From assembly GCA_038049695.1 (NCBI GenBank), contig CP142456.1:18938501-19002500 (forward strand): 64,000 bases of DNA, given 5' to 3'. This DNA comes from Cinnamomum chago (Eukaryota; Streptophyta; Magnoliopsida; Laurales; Lauraceae). Shown piece by piece: positions 1 through 12,482 of the stretch. The notes beneath the pieces are model-generated. The model saw only the letters and a program-made list of their open reading frames with translations, was not told the DNA's origin and did no database searches. Numbering within the stretch: the first letter of the stretch is position 1; every line of letters begins with the position of its first letter. The position numbers and the translations under genes are program-made.

Positions 1-2209
1 GTATTGACGACCTTATAGGAATCAACGGCCGGCTTGACGGGCTTGAACTTTGACTTCCTATTGCCCCAGAGGTGGAGACCGAGAAGGCTGCTGAACTCGT
101 CGAGTCCTTCTTCCTGTCTGGCTCCCTCTTGGAGGATTTTTTGTCTCCTCTGGGGGGCCGGTCTCCTTGCGAGAGGCCGAAGCTTTCATCGGCCTTTGTC
201 CTTTTCTTGTTCGATGTACCGGTTCACCCTAGCCATTAATGCTTTCATTGTGACTACGGGGGACCAGACCAGGTCTTTGCGGAGCTCATTGCCTGGGAGC
301 AAAGCCTGCCAAAAGCACATGATGGCGACGTCATCTTTGGCGTCCTCGATCTGGCTATAGATTGTCTAGAATCTTTTGGCAAACTGAGTGACGTTTTTAG
401 TCTCCCTCATCTGGATTGCCATGGGGTTGCCACTCGTCTTTGGGATGCCTCGGTGCACTTGAAACTTCTCGACGAAGGAGTTCCGGAGCTGCTCCAACTC
501 GAAATCGATCCCTCCAAAAGTGCGCAGAACCATCTGAGGGGGAGATCGCCTAAACTGGAGGAGAAGACTCTACAATTCAGGTGGCCGACGTCCCCCCAGA
601 TCGACATTCACTGGGTGAAATGTCGAAGGTGCGCTGTGGGGTCCGAGGCTCCGTCATAGAGGACGAATCTCAGAACGCTGAATCTCTTTGGGAGAGAGAA
701 GTCCTTTATCTCCTGGGAGAAGGGGGACATGCCTTGGTCCTCTGCGTCTTAGGCGTCTGACCGGTCTCGGGCGAGGCCGACTTCTACCAACTTGTGCTAG
801 ACCTCCTGCTTGACATGGTGGTCAAGCCATTCCGTCAGTTCCGCAACGTTCTCTGGCCTCAGCGACTCTGGTTCTTGGCGTGATCTCCTTGAGTCGCTGC
901 GCAGATGGCTACTGCTCGAATCTTCTTCTTCGCCGCAGTCTCTTCTTTTATTGGTCAGAACTTGCCTCAAGTCCTGATTAACCGAAGGAGTCGGGTTCCT
1001 CTGTGGGACGGTGTCCGGGCTCTCCTATTCTCTCTGAGCTCCCTCTTAAGCTGACGAATCAACTCATCCTGCTCTTGAATGATATGGTCCTGGGATCTGA
1101 CGTCGACGATGAGGGCGTTGCCATCATCAACATTGTCAACTTGATGAGTAGATCTGCCCACCGACACCGTGAAGGGTCCTTCCACACTCGGCGCTACAGA
1201 TTTTCTGCGAGATCTCCCTTTGTGGGGGGGGGGGTCTTGGAGTGGCAGAGGTTGTGGTTGGAGTGGCTGGAGCGGTTGGGGTTGTGGCTCTAGTTGTGGA
1301 AACAACGGTGATGGTGGATGCTCTAGTGGAGGGAATGAGTACACCGGAGGTGGTAGCGACGAGTCCTTTCGGACCTTCGATGTACCTTCACCGTTTCTAG
1401 TCTTTGGAGGCATTTGCGGATTTGGTTTAATTCTTTCCCACAGACGACGCCAATTGTGAGTGCCTAAATATTACGGACTTGGATGAATGGATGTTTAGTT
1501 TATGATGATGCTGTGAAGCTTCTTTGGGAAAGATTAACCACCTGGACCTGAAAAGGAAGGAGGAAGAGAAAGGTCAGAGGCCCGGGCTGCTATAAGCCGG
1601 AGACACTCCGAAGCCTAAGTTAGTGCAGTCACTAGACAAAGGATGGGTGAATAAGGAAGAAGAGAATGCAGAGTAATGGTGTATCTGATTGTGTGTTTTA
1701 TGGGTTTACCTCATGCATATATATAGAGGAGAGCTCCTTCCATGGAGGTAGTAGAGGCACTGTCCCGTTGCCCCACACCATGCTTCCTTAATGGCGGTAG
1801 GTGGGGAAACGTCCCATCAGATCATGCTTCGAATCCTCTTATTAATGTGGACGTGATCGCCTAATAAGGTTGGTCCCTTATCATAGTCCGGCGCCCATCT
1901 TGTCAGTCAGTACATTCTGCAACGTAGTCGTAGCGTCATGGGGTACAATTATGACCTTGTACCCGTCCTAGCTGGCGGTGCTGAACTGGGGATGATGCCG
2001 ATATGGAAGCGTCATGGCACTACTGCCGAGATCGAGATCAGGCTAACTGCTATCTTTACCGAAGCTAGCCCAAGTTGGATGCTAGCTGGCACTATTGCTG
2101 AACTGAATGTGATACCCCTGCTAAGCTTGGATACCGAGACCGAGATTAGCCAAGTCGGCAGTTCTACCAAGATTAGTGTAATTCTGCTCTTAGGGGAAGC
2201 CCCCACACA
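1..2209 (-). mobile_element. Fossil Ty3/gypsy LTR retrotransposon, 5' part
   Basis: Reading leftward on the minus strand there is an LTR (2209 to 1455). A primer-binding-like stretch at about 1435-1453 follows (minus strand TTGGCGTCGTCTGTGGGAAA, the form common in plant gypsy elements). A gag-type coding region then runs from about 1413 to the window edge. It opens with the usual short basic start (MPPKTRNGEG), a proline-rich stretch and a charged coiled region; further in, gag-like stretches remain recognisable. The coding part is broken. The 3' end of the element lies outside the window, so its total length, the second LTR and its age cannot be judged. Confidence 0.8.
1455..2209 (-). repeat. 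LTR of the gypsy fossil (family shared with 62668-63356)
   Basis: On the minus strand it begins TGTGTGGGGGC and ends in CA next to the primer-binding-like site. A TATA-like run (catgcatatatatagag) lies near 1715 in plus orientation. The same words in the same order occur at 62668-63356: tattacggacttgg, then ggtcagag, then cactccga, then tttacctcatgcatatatata, then ggtccggcgccca-like, then gcccccacaca. This sets both ends of the LTR at about 755 bp. Confidence 0.8.
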
Positions 2210-5020
2210 CCTACATTGGAAAGAAACTCAAAGAGAGCAAGGCAAATGTTTCTATATAATGAAGGGAGCTCTAGGCATTAAAGACACAAGCAAGGAAAGC
2301 CTCCTCCTCTTTACTTAAGCTATTCATGTAATTGAGAGCAATTGTAGAGAGAAAGTGAGGAAAGCTTTGTAAAAATTGAAGATTTAAAATGAAAGTTGAT
2401 CGACACTTATATGTGCATCGCTTAACCGCAAGACTACGGTGTCGTCAAGTAGTAAAGGACTAAAGAGTCCTGATTATTGATCTCACGGAGAGAGGATGGA
2501 AGAAGCAATGAATCCAATTAAATGAGAGTTGAACTAAGATATAGCTAATAAAGACAATTGAAGTGAGCAATTAAAACTATTAAACTATGCAATGTAAATG
2601 ACTAATTAACAATCTAAATATGAAATTAATAAGACTAAATAATGTATGAATGGTGTGGAAATGGAAGATTTAATATGAAGATGCGGTGTGAAATGTATAG
2701 GATTTTAAAACAAGTTATGTAAAATTTGTATGATTCTAAAACAAAGATTCAAATTAACAATAATAAATATAAGAGATTAGGCAATCCAAAATCCACTAAG
2801 TATGTAATTAATTCAAACAATGCATGTTCTAATTCAACTCCCCAAATCTACAATCCAATTAGCAATCTCTTGTCTAATTGGATTAGATGATATATCAATG
2901 AAGATTAAAGTAAAGAAAATCAAAATCCAGGATCCTAAATCATAACCTAATTACCCTAACAATTAATCATCAAAATCAAGCTATAAAAGATCAAAGATAA
3001 GGGCTCTAGAGTATGCTATGTGAGAGATCTTAATCCAACTACAAAACATCAATTAAGATTATTCAAACATCAAGTGTAGAGATAGAGCATGAGAAATGGG
3101 AGAGATTAGCACAATTAGATTTAAAATCTACTAATCAATCAAGGCACAAGTAGGGAATTTAAACTAAAGCATGCATGGTATTGAACTAATCACATTACTT
3201 TAGCTTCAAAAGGGGAGCCTAATCCAAGAGCTTTAGCCACTAAACATCAAGAAAGAGCTCCAAATCTTCATTAATGATCTTTAATTACACACACTCTCCC
3301 TAAATTAGTTACAAAGAAGGTTGCAGATTGGCTCATTTGCTTTCACATGGATTGCTTCAATTTGATTGGTTGCAACAAAACTTTCCTATAGCAAGCTTTG
3401 ATTGGTGGAGAGGTGAGTTGGATGAAATATTTTATAGATAAAAAATATAATATGCAATTATTGAGATTTAAACCCATAACCTATTTCATACCAACCTAAG
3501 TTCTAACCAATACACCAACCACTCTTTTGTGTTAGAAATTGACTTCTTTTATCCTTAAAGTCTTCTATTCTTATTTTGGAATTCTTCAACACTTCACCAA
3601 GATTTCTTCAATAAGATTTTTTCATATAACTTCTTTATTGAAGTCTCTTCTTAATGCCTTGAAACACTAGCTGGAAGGTTGGGGTAGTCGCGGGGTCCAC
3701 CTACACAAGAGAAATTACATAAAAATATGCTACAAATAATCAGATTTATGCAAGATAATCCGATAATTCTTTAATGTGATAGAATGGTAAAATCTCCGTG
3801 TAAAGCAATTGATATGCATATGAGATGGTAATAAAACTCGGACTAATGAAGGGTAAAATATGCAATATTTAACACTCATCAAAAGCTTTGTCTTCTCCAA
3901 TGGGTGGCTAATCCCTTTGATTGGATTTTTTAGATGAAGCTAAGTTAATGCTATTCCTTTTGCTTATGCTCTTAATTCCCTTTATTTATGTGCTTAACAT
4001 ACTAGAATAGGTTTTTCTTCATTGCAATGTGCTACCTTCCATGATTATTTTGTATCTTAGCATTATTTTTACTATCTATGCTTAGGTTTGATAAATCATG
4101 CTTAGGAGTTAATATCTTTTGATGGTTTATGCTTACTTTTAATAGATAATCATTAGGAATCTTTTCTTTTATGAAGAGAAGAAAATCTTAGCTATTAGAT
4201 TGTTAATTTCTATCTTAGAGCTTTAAAGTTATATTTTTCAAGTCTAAGCATTGATTTGTCATTAGATTTGAGTATTTGTTTGGGAAAAGAGAAGAGCATT
4301 AGTGTTGGATTAGTGTCACTTAGTAGATTCTAGATGATTTAATCTATCCATTAGTATTGCTTGTTGTTTATTTTACTTACTTTGGTTTGATTCTATTCAC
4401 ATTCTCACATACTTATTCACTTATTTTAATTCTCACACTCCATTTCTCTCTCTCTCCACACCATCATATCCATTAGCTTATTTGTTCTTACCTTCTATGT
4501 GCTTGTTTTTATTCCCCCTTTAATTTTACATTATTTTAGCACACTTATTTTCATCCATTCATTCCCTATCCTACTCACTTGTTATTAGCTCGTTTCTATA
4601 TATGTTTTTATTTTCTTTTTATCTTGATATTTCACTTATTTTCATATACTTACTTATTTGATCTATCTAACATTGCTCATTTGTTCTTGTTATTAACTTT
4701 GTTATTTTTCTTTTGTCTTTAACTTTGTTACTAACCTTGTTCTTACTTGAGTTCTTCTATTTCTACTAACATCTCTTTGTTATCTAGTTTCTTATTTTCT
4801 TTTAGTTTGCATTTTTTTTATTTTCCTTGTTATTATCTTATTTCTTGTTTCCTTTGTTTTTGTTATCTCCATTTGCATTTGTTAGCTATATTTGAGTTGA
4901 TACTCCTTTTCATTGATTACCATTATTTTTCTTGTAACAATCATCGTGGGAATGATATTCGGACTTCCATAGTCTATTACTTGAGAAAACCGTATACTTG
5001 CGGAATTCGCCATCACCCAC
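2210..5020. mobile_element. Non-coding LTR-element debris
   Basis: No gene is visible. 2414-2500 (gcttaaccgcaagactacgg and following) looks like the outer end of a known type of plant gypsy LTR in minus orientation. 3820-3881 (ending in tttaacactcatca) looks like the opposite end of the same type. 4945-5012 (gtgggaatgatattcggact, then accgtatacttgcgg) looks like an LTR end in plus orientation. The stretch between is T-rich low-complexity sequence. I read the block as two pieces of related LTRs in opposite orientation. No target duplication was found, so the boundaries are uncertain. Confidence 0.45.
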
Positions 5021-7685
5021 CCTTTGTCTTCCTCATTTCCAACGTTTTTTCTCAGTTGGTTTCAGCAGCTACAGAGTTGAGTTCCTTCCTCTCCTCCTTG
5101 CTCATTTTAACTCTATCAAATTGAAGATTGATCATCACCACTCTACTCCATGCATTGAGAGCTTCCTATTTGCGCCATTTTCTCGTTGTTTCGTCGCCAA
5201 CAACCTCTCCAACAGCCAATAGAGTTGTTGTAGGGTAACTTAGAGTAAGCCTCTTGCTCCCATCTTTTAACATGTTGATCCAGTCATAGATGAGCCACTA
5301 ACTCCAACATGCATGATCAAATTCCATGTCCTTGTTTGTCTTCTAAATTTTGAGCCATTTTGGATATTTCTTTGGGGTTTTTGTTTAATAGGTGTGCTAT
5401 GTCTATTGGGTGAGATCTATGAGTGATTTTGGAGTGCTAGAGGTCAAGGCAAGTGATCTCTTTAGTTTTTCCTTGTGCATGTTAATTATGAAGACTATTT
5501 TGATTTCAAGTATATTATTTTATTTACTAATCTTGCATTTATATTGATATCAACAAGGTTAGGTTGTTTTGAAATCTACCTTTATGCTTGCATGCATATG
5601 ATTCTAATATGGCTTGAAAATCCTTCATTTAGTCAAGTTTGAATTCAGTTTTTGGTTGCAAATTACTTGTTTTGAATGGTTGGGTTGATGATCTCTAATG
5701 ATTGGTAAAATGGAAATGTGAGATGCATGGATTATTTGTGAAGGAAATGTTGAAAAGGAGGAGCTTGTGGGCTCAGTTTATTGCAGGGAATGAATGTGTT
5801 GGAAGGAGAAATGTTTGGTGAAGAGAAGGGGATGAAAACAGCTTCAGAAATGCATTTTCGCAGAGGGTTGGTCAGCTGTCGGCTGACAGGTGACCGAACC
5901 AGTTCGGCTCCAATTCTAGAGAGCTGCAAATTCATTTTTTTAAATTGTCGACTAACCGATAGGTGATCGACACTATTTTGGTTCTAATTCCAGTATGTTG
6001 TTTTCCCTGTTCTTAATGAGTCCACTAGCTATTGGTCAGCTGTCAGCTCACCAACTTGACCCTTGTCGGCTAACCGATAGCCAACCGACAGGTGACCGAA
6101 TTTTACCCAGACTTTTAGAAATGAAGAGAAAGGTGGGGTTTTCTATCCCACTCACCTTTGGACCCTTCTTGGTCGATGTGTACATCTTGGTATCTTTAAT
6201 GTCATTGAAAAATAGGCACCATCTAAATGAATGAACGACATGGGATCTCAAAGTGTATACTAACTCGGCGGTTACGGTCCCAAGGTATTGATGATGATGT
6301 GTGACACAGACTCGTGATTTTTAAACCAAACTTTCGCTTTGCGATTTATATCGTCTTGAAAAGAATGTTTCCAAGGTTTTGACTTGAAAAGGCATTGGTT
6401 TGCAATAATCTGGAATTATAAAGGTTTTGACTTGAAAAGGCATTGGTTTGTAATAATTTGGAATTGCAAAGTTTTGACTTAGTGCCAACTGTGGATTTCG
6501 TGTGGTTTGCCACATCGTGTGTGCTTTTTGATAGGGCTACCTGTCTCATGTGCTCTCATGCGTGTGTCTATTTCCAGTGTGCATAGTAGTTCCTTATCAA
6601 TTCGGGAATACAGTTGTGATTTATAAAGCTTCGTGTGAATTTTCGTGTCTGCACCACTCAGTTTGGACGACCTTGCCGATTTGATCAACCGCCTTGGGTT
6701 CTTTATTCTTCATGCCAACCTGCAGCTTGGAATATCGTGCGTGTTATTTAGCCCTCTTCGCGATGGGACTCATGTGTGATGTCCAGCTATACTAGATTAC
6801 TATAATTATATGATCGTGTCTCCCTTCACTTTATGTGATGGAGAATTATTATCGTGAGTGCTCTGGTCACTTCGGTGATAGAGAATATAACTTCATGTGG
6901 TTGCCATCCACTCGGTCAGTTTTATTCTTATGGTTTATATCTTGTACATTGATTTCAATGTTCTTATCTTGCAAACTTTGTATGATTTTTCGGGGACTTT
7001 CAAATGTGCTTTGGTATTGAAAAATGGTTTTACTAATCATGATATTATATGTATTAATGCTAGTTTCGTTTCGTATATCGTTTATGGACTTTCGTTTCTT
7101 CGAAATGTATCTTAGTCATGTCATGTCTGATATACTATACTTTGGTACCTTAGATAGCAGGTTCTTGTCTTGAGCTAGTATATGTGCAGATGGTTGTGAA
7201 GCCACGAGTTTTGCAGGTTTGTTATGTCAGTGATGTCATATAGACGTCGTGCTTGTCTCCAGAGTTACGTTATACACTTCGGTAGCATTTGTTCTTAACT
7301 GGTTATTTTGTACAGCTTTTATTAGCCTTTTTCTTTGGGATTGTAATTAATGTAGTTGTTAATTTGTAACTTGAATATGCTTGGGTATTGATTAACCTGT
7401 TACTGTCAGCACTGTATATGTTATTATCTTGGTTTGTTTCAGTCTGAGTTTGAGCATTGCTATGATAGCTTTACGCTGATAGGTTGGGTGCGACGCGGAA
7501 TCCGATGGCCACGGACTCCAGGTCACAATGCCACGTAAGCTTCCGTGAATGTTCTTGATGTGTTTGGAAATTTTATCTTCCTTAAACCTGCAGATCCTTG
7601 GGGGAAAGCAAGATTTTTAATTATTTCCAAAAATCACGCCCCCGAGATCGGATAGCTACAGGAGTTTGATTTTGACATCGTGACA
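5021..7685 (+). repeat. 5' LTR copy of the large element
   Basis: It matches 10181-12482 plus 15345-15594 in the 3' copy. It includes the CGG/CGAC-rich stretch near 5870-6110 (repeated gtcggct/ctgacaggtgaccga words) that recurs near 11040-11270. It ends gtgaca shortly before the primer-binding-like site. The visible copy begins at the junction with the neighbouring repeat at about 5020. It carries the uninterrupted form of the site used by the nested solo LTR (around 7432-7444). Confidence 0.75.
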
Positions 7686-9652
7686 GACTAGTATCAGAGC
7701 AAGCAGGTTTCTAGGAAATAAAACACTTTAGACGTGTGGTGCGAACTCCTTAGACCGTGTTGATTTTGTTTTGGTTAGCCATTGTTTCTATAAGTTCATG
7801 TTTGTTTTTGTTCTAGTGGGAGAGACTATTTTTGTCTCGTCTTCTTTTCCTTGTTGTTAGGAGATTTGGAGGACCAAATTATTTTCTAGTGGGGGAGATT
7901 TTAATGTCTCCATACCCACATTTAGTATCTTTTACTTGTTTTTGCGCTAGAGAGAGAGATTTGTGGACTTAGCATGTGTTTCTCGAAGGACTTTGGTAGA
8001 ATTTTTAGCTTTTGATGTCGCACATGGTGTTAACAGGGAGATATGTGAGCAATTGTTAGTCAGCAAGGAATGTGAACAGCATATCGAGATCCAATTACAA
8101 TTGATCGTAGACTGTCAGAGGGTGCGTTACGGAAGTAAGTGAGAAATTTTTGGATAAACTTGGATTATTTTCCTAAGTTAGAAAACTCCAGAAGCCGGAT
8201 AAGTGGTGGACTTTATGAGGTTTGATGTGATTTTCAGTTGGTACAGCTTCAAGAAGATGTGAGAAGTTAGGAATTTCTCGAAATTGATGAACTTTTGTCG
8301 GAAATCGTTCGAGGAGTTTCAACAATTGCAATTATGATGGTGAAGTCGACTTAGCAGGATGTGTTAGTGGGTGGTTCAAAACATAGGAAGTCAATTTTCG
8401 ACAACAGTATAGAGAGTTGTATGCAGAATTGATTGTTACCTGGTCACAAGATAGAGTAGATTTTGTGGATTTTACTGACTTGTAGAACATTAGTTTGGGT
8501 AGAGTACAGATACAAAATAGAGAATCATAACTTATGGAGAAGGTCGGTTGAAAGATCCAGAGAAGAATGACACAGGTGCAAGACTTGAGGATGGTGAACT
8601 TGAAATAGAGGCAGAAGATTGAGCAACCAAGGTTTGATTGGAACAGTTTCAAGATTTAAATGCAGAGTTGTAACCATTTGAGGTGTGATGTGAAGTGGAC
8701 AAACATGTTTGGTCAGGAATCGATCATTGTGCAGAAGACCAATGGCAATTGGATAGAAAGAGTCAGAGTAACAAAAACTTTTGGGTACTTTGAAGAAGGA
8801 CTTTATTCTAGGATTGTGGATACGAATCGAACTCGCAAGGTCAGCTATGCAAGCCTCGGTAGAAGATCGAAAGACAGAGACAGAGTTTGATAGAAGCACA
8901 CCTTACGAAGTTTGGACATGTGGAGTAGCATGACAATTAGACTGTTAGCGGGTCTAGTCAGAGATGAAAGAATTCAGAGTTGTGAACCTTGTGATTGCAA
9001 CGAGCAAACAGAGATGGGTGAGGTTTTCAAAGGACGTCCAAACATTTGATTGAATCAGCTGAGTATATGAAGAATCGACAGATTTTTAAGTCATTCACAT
9101 TGAAGATTGTGCGTTGACAAGAGACCTAATTTTGAAAACTTTGACAGAGATGGCAGAAGTGTATCGAGGATTAAAAGCATGTGGTGGAATTCCAAGACTG
9201 GTAAAGACAGAGTGACAGTACATCAGAATGAGTTAGAATTTTCATTTTCTTGGACCAATATTGACGGACATGACAAGTAGCAGATTCGAGACAATGCAAG
9301 GTCAGTTGATGATCCCCGGGAATTGACGGAAGGATTCTTCTAACATTGATTGTGTCAGAGGAACAAGTTGCCGAGTAAAAGTTTGGACTGTTTGAGATCT
9401 TCGTCCGAATCAAAGACCTCGACCACAGACTCATTTCATCGCCGTGTTTGACGGGGGATATTGCAGTGGTCTAGAAGCAATGCAGATCATCAATGTTTAG
9501 AGACAGTGATACAGAGGATGACCTAGTGGGTTCAGGTGTTTCTAGGAGAACCATGAGTCTGAGCATACCTCTTGAAATTTATATCCTCGTTTTATTTTCT
9601 TTTGAGTTGGTTTAGATCATTTGGAGGACCAAATGTTCTAAGGGGAGGAGGA
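7686..9652 (+). other. Interior of the large LTR element
   Basis: Between the primer-binding-like site and the purine tract there are about 1.95 kb without a long reading frame and without any gag, protease, reverse transcriptase or integrase motif that I can recognise. Two stretches (7810-7910 and 9590-9650) repeat the words ggaggaccaaat and tagtgggggag, so the purine-tract region seems partly duplicated at both ends. This fits a large retrotransposon derivative or a very decayed interior. Confidence 0.55.
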
Positions 9653-12482
9653 TGTAAGACCTTGACCCCTAATTTCGTGATTAGTGTGTGTTTAGCTGTG
9701 GGTTATTTCTCTAAGTGAGTTTTGAGCATAATCGAGTTGGTTTGTGGTTTAGAATAGTACTCTATAGGTTTTGGAAATTTTGAGAGCCGTTGGACCCAGT
9801 CTGGCAGCCTGGGGATGCCTTGGGTTGCACGTTTCGGCATGGGGGGATTGTTCTTGATTTTGAAAATTTCCAATTTTGGTTTCTTTTGATAGGTTAAATT
9901 AGCCCCCAACAACTTTTATGTTTAGCCCAATCCCATTCGAAACTTAGAAAATCAGTTTTTCAGCCCTAGGAGCGAAATAGCCTTTCATATTCAAATCTGA
10001 GCCCAAATTTCAAAATTCTTGAACAATGTCAAAAATATACTTTTTTGGAAACTAGATTTTATGAGGATCACTTTAGTCTACTTCGTCGATTTCATTCGAG
10101 GTCCAGAAAGCCCAATTTCGAGTCCATGAAGAACTATTTGTTGTGGGACCCACTCATGACTTTGTATATAAGTTGTCCAACCTCTTTCTTCCTCATTTCC
10201 AATGTTTTACTTAGCTAGCTTCAGCAGCTACAGAGTTGAGTTCTTTCCTCTCCTCCTTGCTCATTTTCTCTCTCAAAACCTCACTAAACTCTACCAAATT
10301 GAAGATTGATCACCACCACTCTACTCCATGCATTGAGAACTTCCTATTTGCACCATTTTCTCACCGTTTCATCGCCAACAACCTCTCCAAACATCCAATA
10401 GAGTTAGTGTAGGGCTAACTTAGAGTAAGCCTCTTGCTCCCATCTTTTAACATGTTGATCTAGTCATAGATGAGCTACTAACTCAAACATGCATGATCAA
10501 ATTCCATGTCCTTGTTTGTCTTCTAAATTTTGAGCCATTTTGGATATTTCTTTGGAGGTTTTGTTTAATAGGTGTGCTATTGTCTATTGGGTGAGATCTA
10601 GTGATTTTGGAGTGCTAGAGGTCAAGGCAAGTGATCTCTTTAGTTTTTCCTTGTGCATGTTAATTATGGAGACTATTTTGATTTCAAGTATATTATTTTA
10701 TTTACTAATCTTGCATTTATATTGATATCAACAAGGTTGGGTTGTTTTGAAATCTACCTTTATGCTTGCATGCATATGTTTCTAGTATGGCTTGAAAATC
10801 CTTTAATTAGTCAAGTTTGAATTCTGTTTTTTATTGCAAATTACTTATTTTGAATGGTTGGGTTGATGATCTCTAATGATTGGTAAAATGGAAATGTGAG
10901 ATGCATGGATTATTTGTGAAGGAAATGTTGAAAAAAAGGAGTTTGTAGGCTCAGTTTATTGCAGGGAATGGATGTGTTGGAAAGAGAAATGTTTGGTGAA
11001 GAGAAGGGGATAAAAACAACTTCAGAGATGCATTTTCGCAGAGGGTCGGTCAGCTGTTGGACCGAACCAGTTCGGCTCCAATTCCAGCGAGCTGCAAATT
11101 CATGTTTTTAAATTGTCGGCTAACCGACCGGTGACCGACACTATTTCAATTCCAATTCCAGTAAGCTATTTTCCATGTTCCTGATAGGTCGGCTAGCTGT
11201 CGGTCAGCCGTCGACTCACCGACTTGACCCTTGTCGGCTAACTGACAGCCAACCGACAGGTGACTGAATTTTACCCAGATTTTTAGAAATGAAGGGAAAG
11301 GTGGGGTTTTCTATTCCAATTACCTTTGGACCCTTATTGGTCGATGTGTACATCTTGGTATCTTTAATGTCGTTGAAAGTTGGGCACCATCTAAATGAAT
11401 GAACGACATGGGATCTCAAAGTGTATACTAACCCGGCGGTTATGGTCCCAAGGTATTGATGAGGACGTGTAATATGGACTCGTGATTTTTAAACCAAACT
11501 TTCTCTTTGCTATTTATATCGTCTTGAAAAGAATGTTTCCAATGTTTTGACTTGAAAAGGCATTGGTTTGCAATAATTAGGAATTGTAAAGGTTTTGACT
11601 TGAAAAGGCATTGGTTTGTAATAATTTGGAATTACAAAGGTTTTGACTTAGTGCCAACTGTGAATTTCGTGTGGTTCGCCACGTCGTGTGTGCTTTTTGC
11701 TAGGGCTACTCGTCTCGTGTGCTCTCGTGCCTGTGTGGCTATTTTCAGTGTGCATAGTGGTCCCTTATCAATTTAGGAATACAGTTGTGATTTGCAAAGC
11801 TTCGCGTGGATTTTCGTGTCGGCACCACTCAGCTTGGATGACCTTACCAGTTTGATCAACCGCCTTGGGTCCTTAAATCTTTGTGCCAACCTGCAGCTTG
11901 GAATATCGTGCGTGTTGTTTAGCCCGTTCCGCGGCGGGACTCGTGTATGATGCCCAGCTATAATAGATTACTATAATTATATGATCGTGTCTCCCTTCAC
12001 TTTATGTGACGGAGAATTATTATCGTGAGTGCTCTCGTCACTTCGGTGAAGGAGAATATAGCTTCATGTGGTTGCCATCCGCTCGATCAGTTTTATTCCC
12101 GTGGTTTATATCTTGTACATTGATTTCAATGTTCTTATCTTGCAAACTTTGTATGATTTCTCGGGGACTTTTAAATGTACTTTGGTATTGATAATGGTTT
12201 TACTAATCATGGTATTATATTCATGCTAGTTTCATTTCATATATTGTTTATGGACTTTCGTTTCTTCAAAATGTATCCTGGTCATGTATTTGTTTTAAAT
12301 TCAATAAATATTTTCAAATATTGTTTCTTTTAAACTTTAATTTTGCTTATGTTCTTGCCTAAATTGATCTTTTTCTTTGGGATTGTAATTAATGCACTTG
12401 TTAATTTATAACTTGAATATGCTTGGGTAATGATTAACCTGTTATTGTCAGCTCTGTATATGTTATTATCTTGGTTTATTCC

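Noticed and set aside
4747-5222. Open frames rich in Phe/Leu/Ser in a T-rich stretch
   Set aside because: Composition follows from the T-rich low-complexity DNA, and the stretch crosses the junction of two fossil elements.
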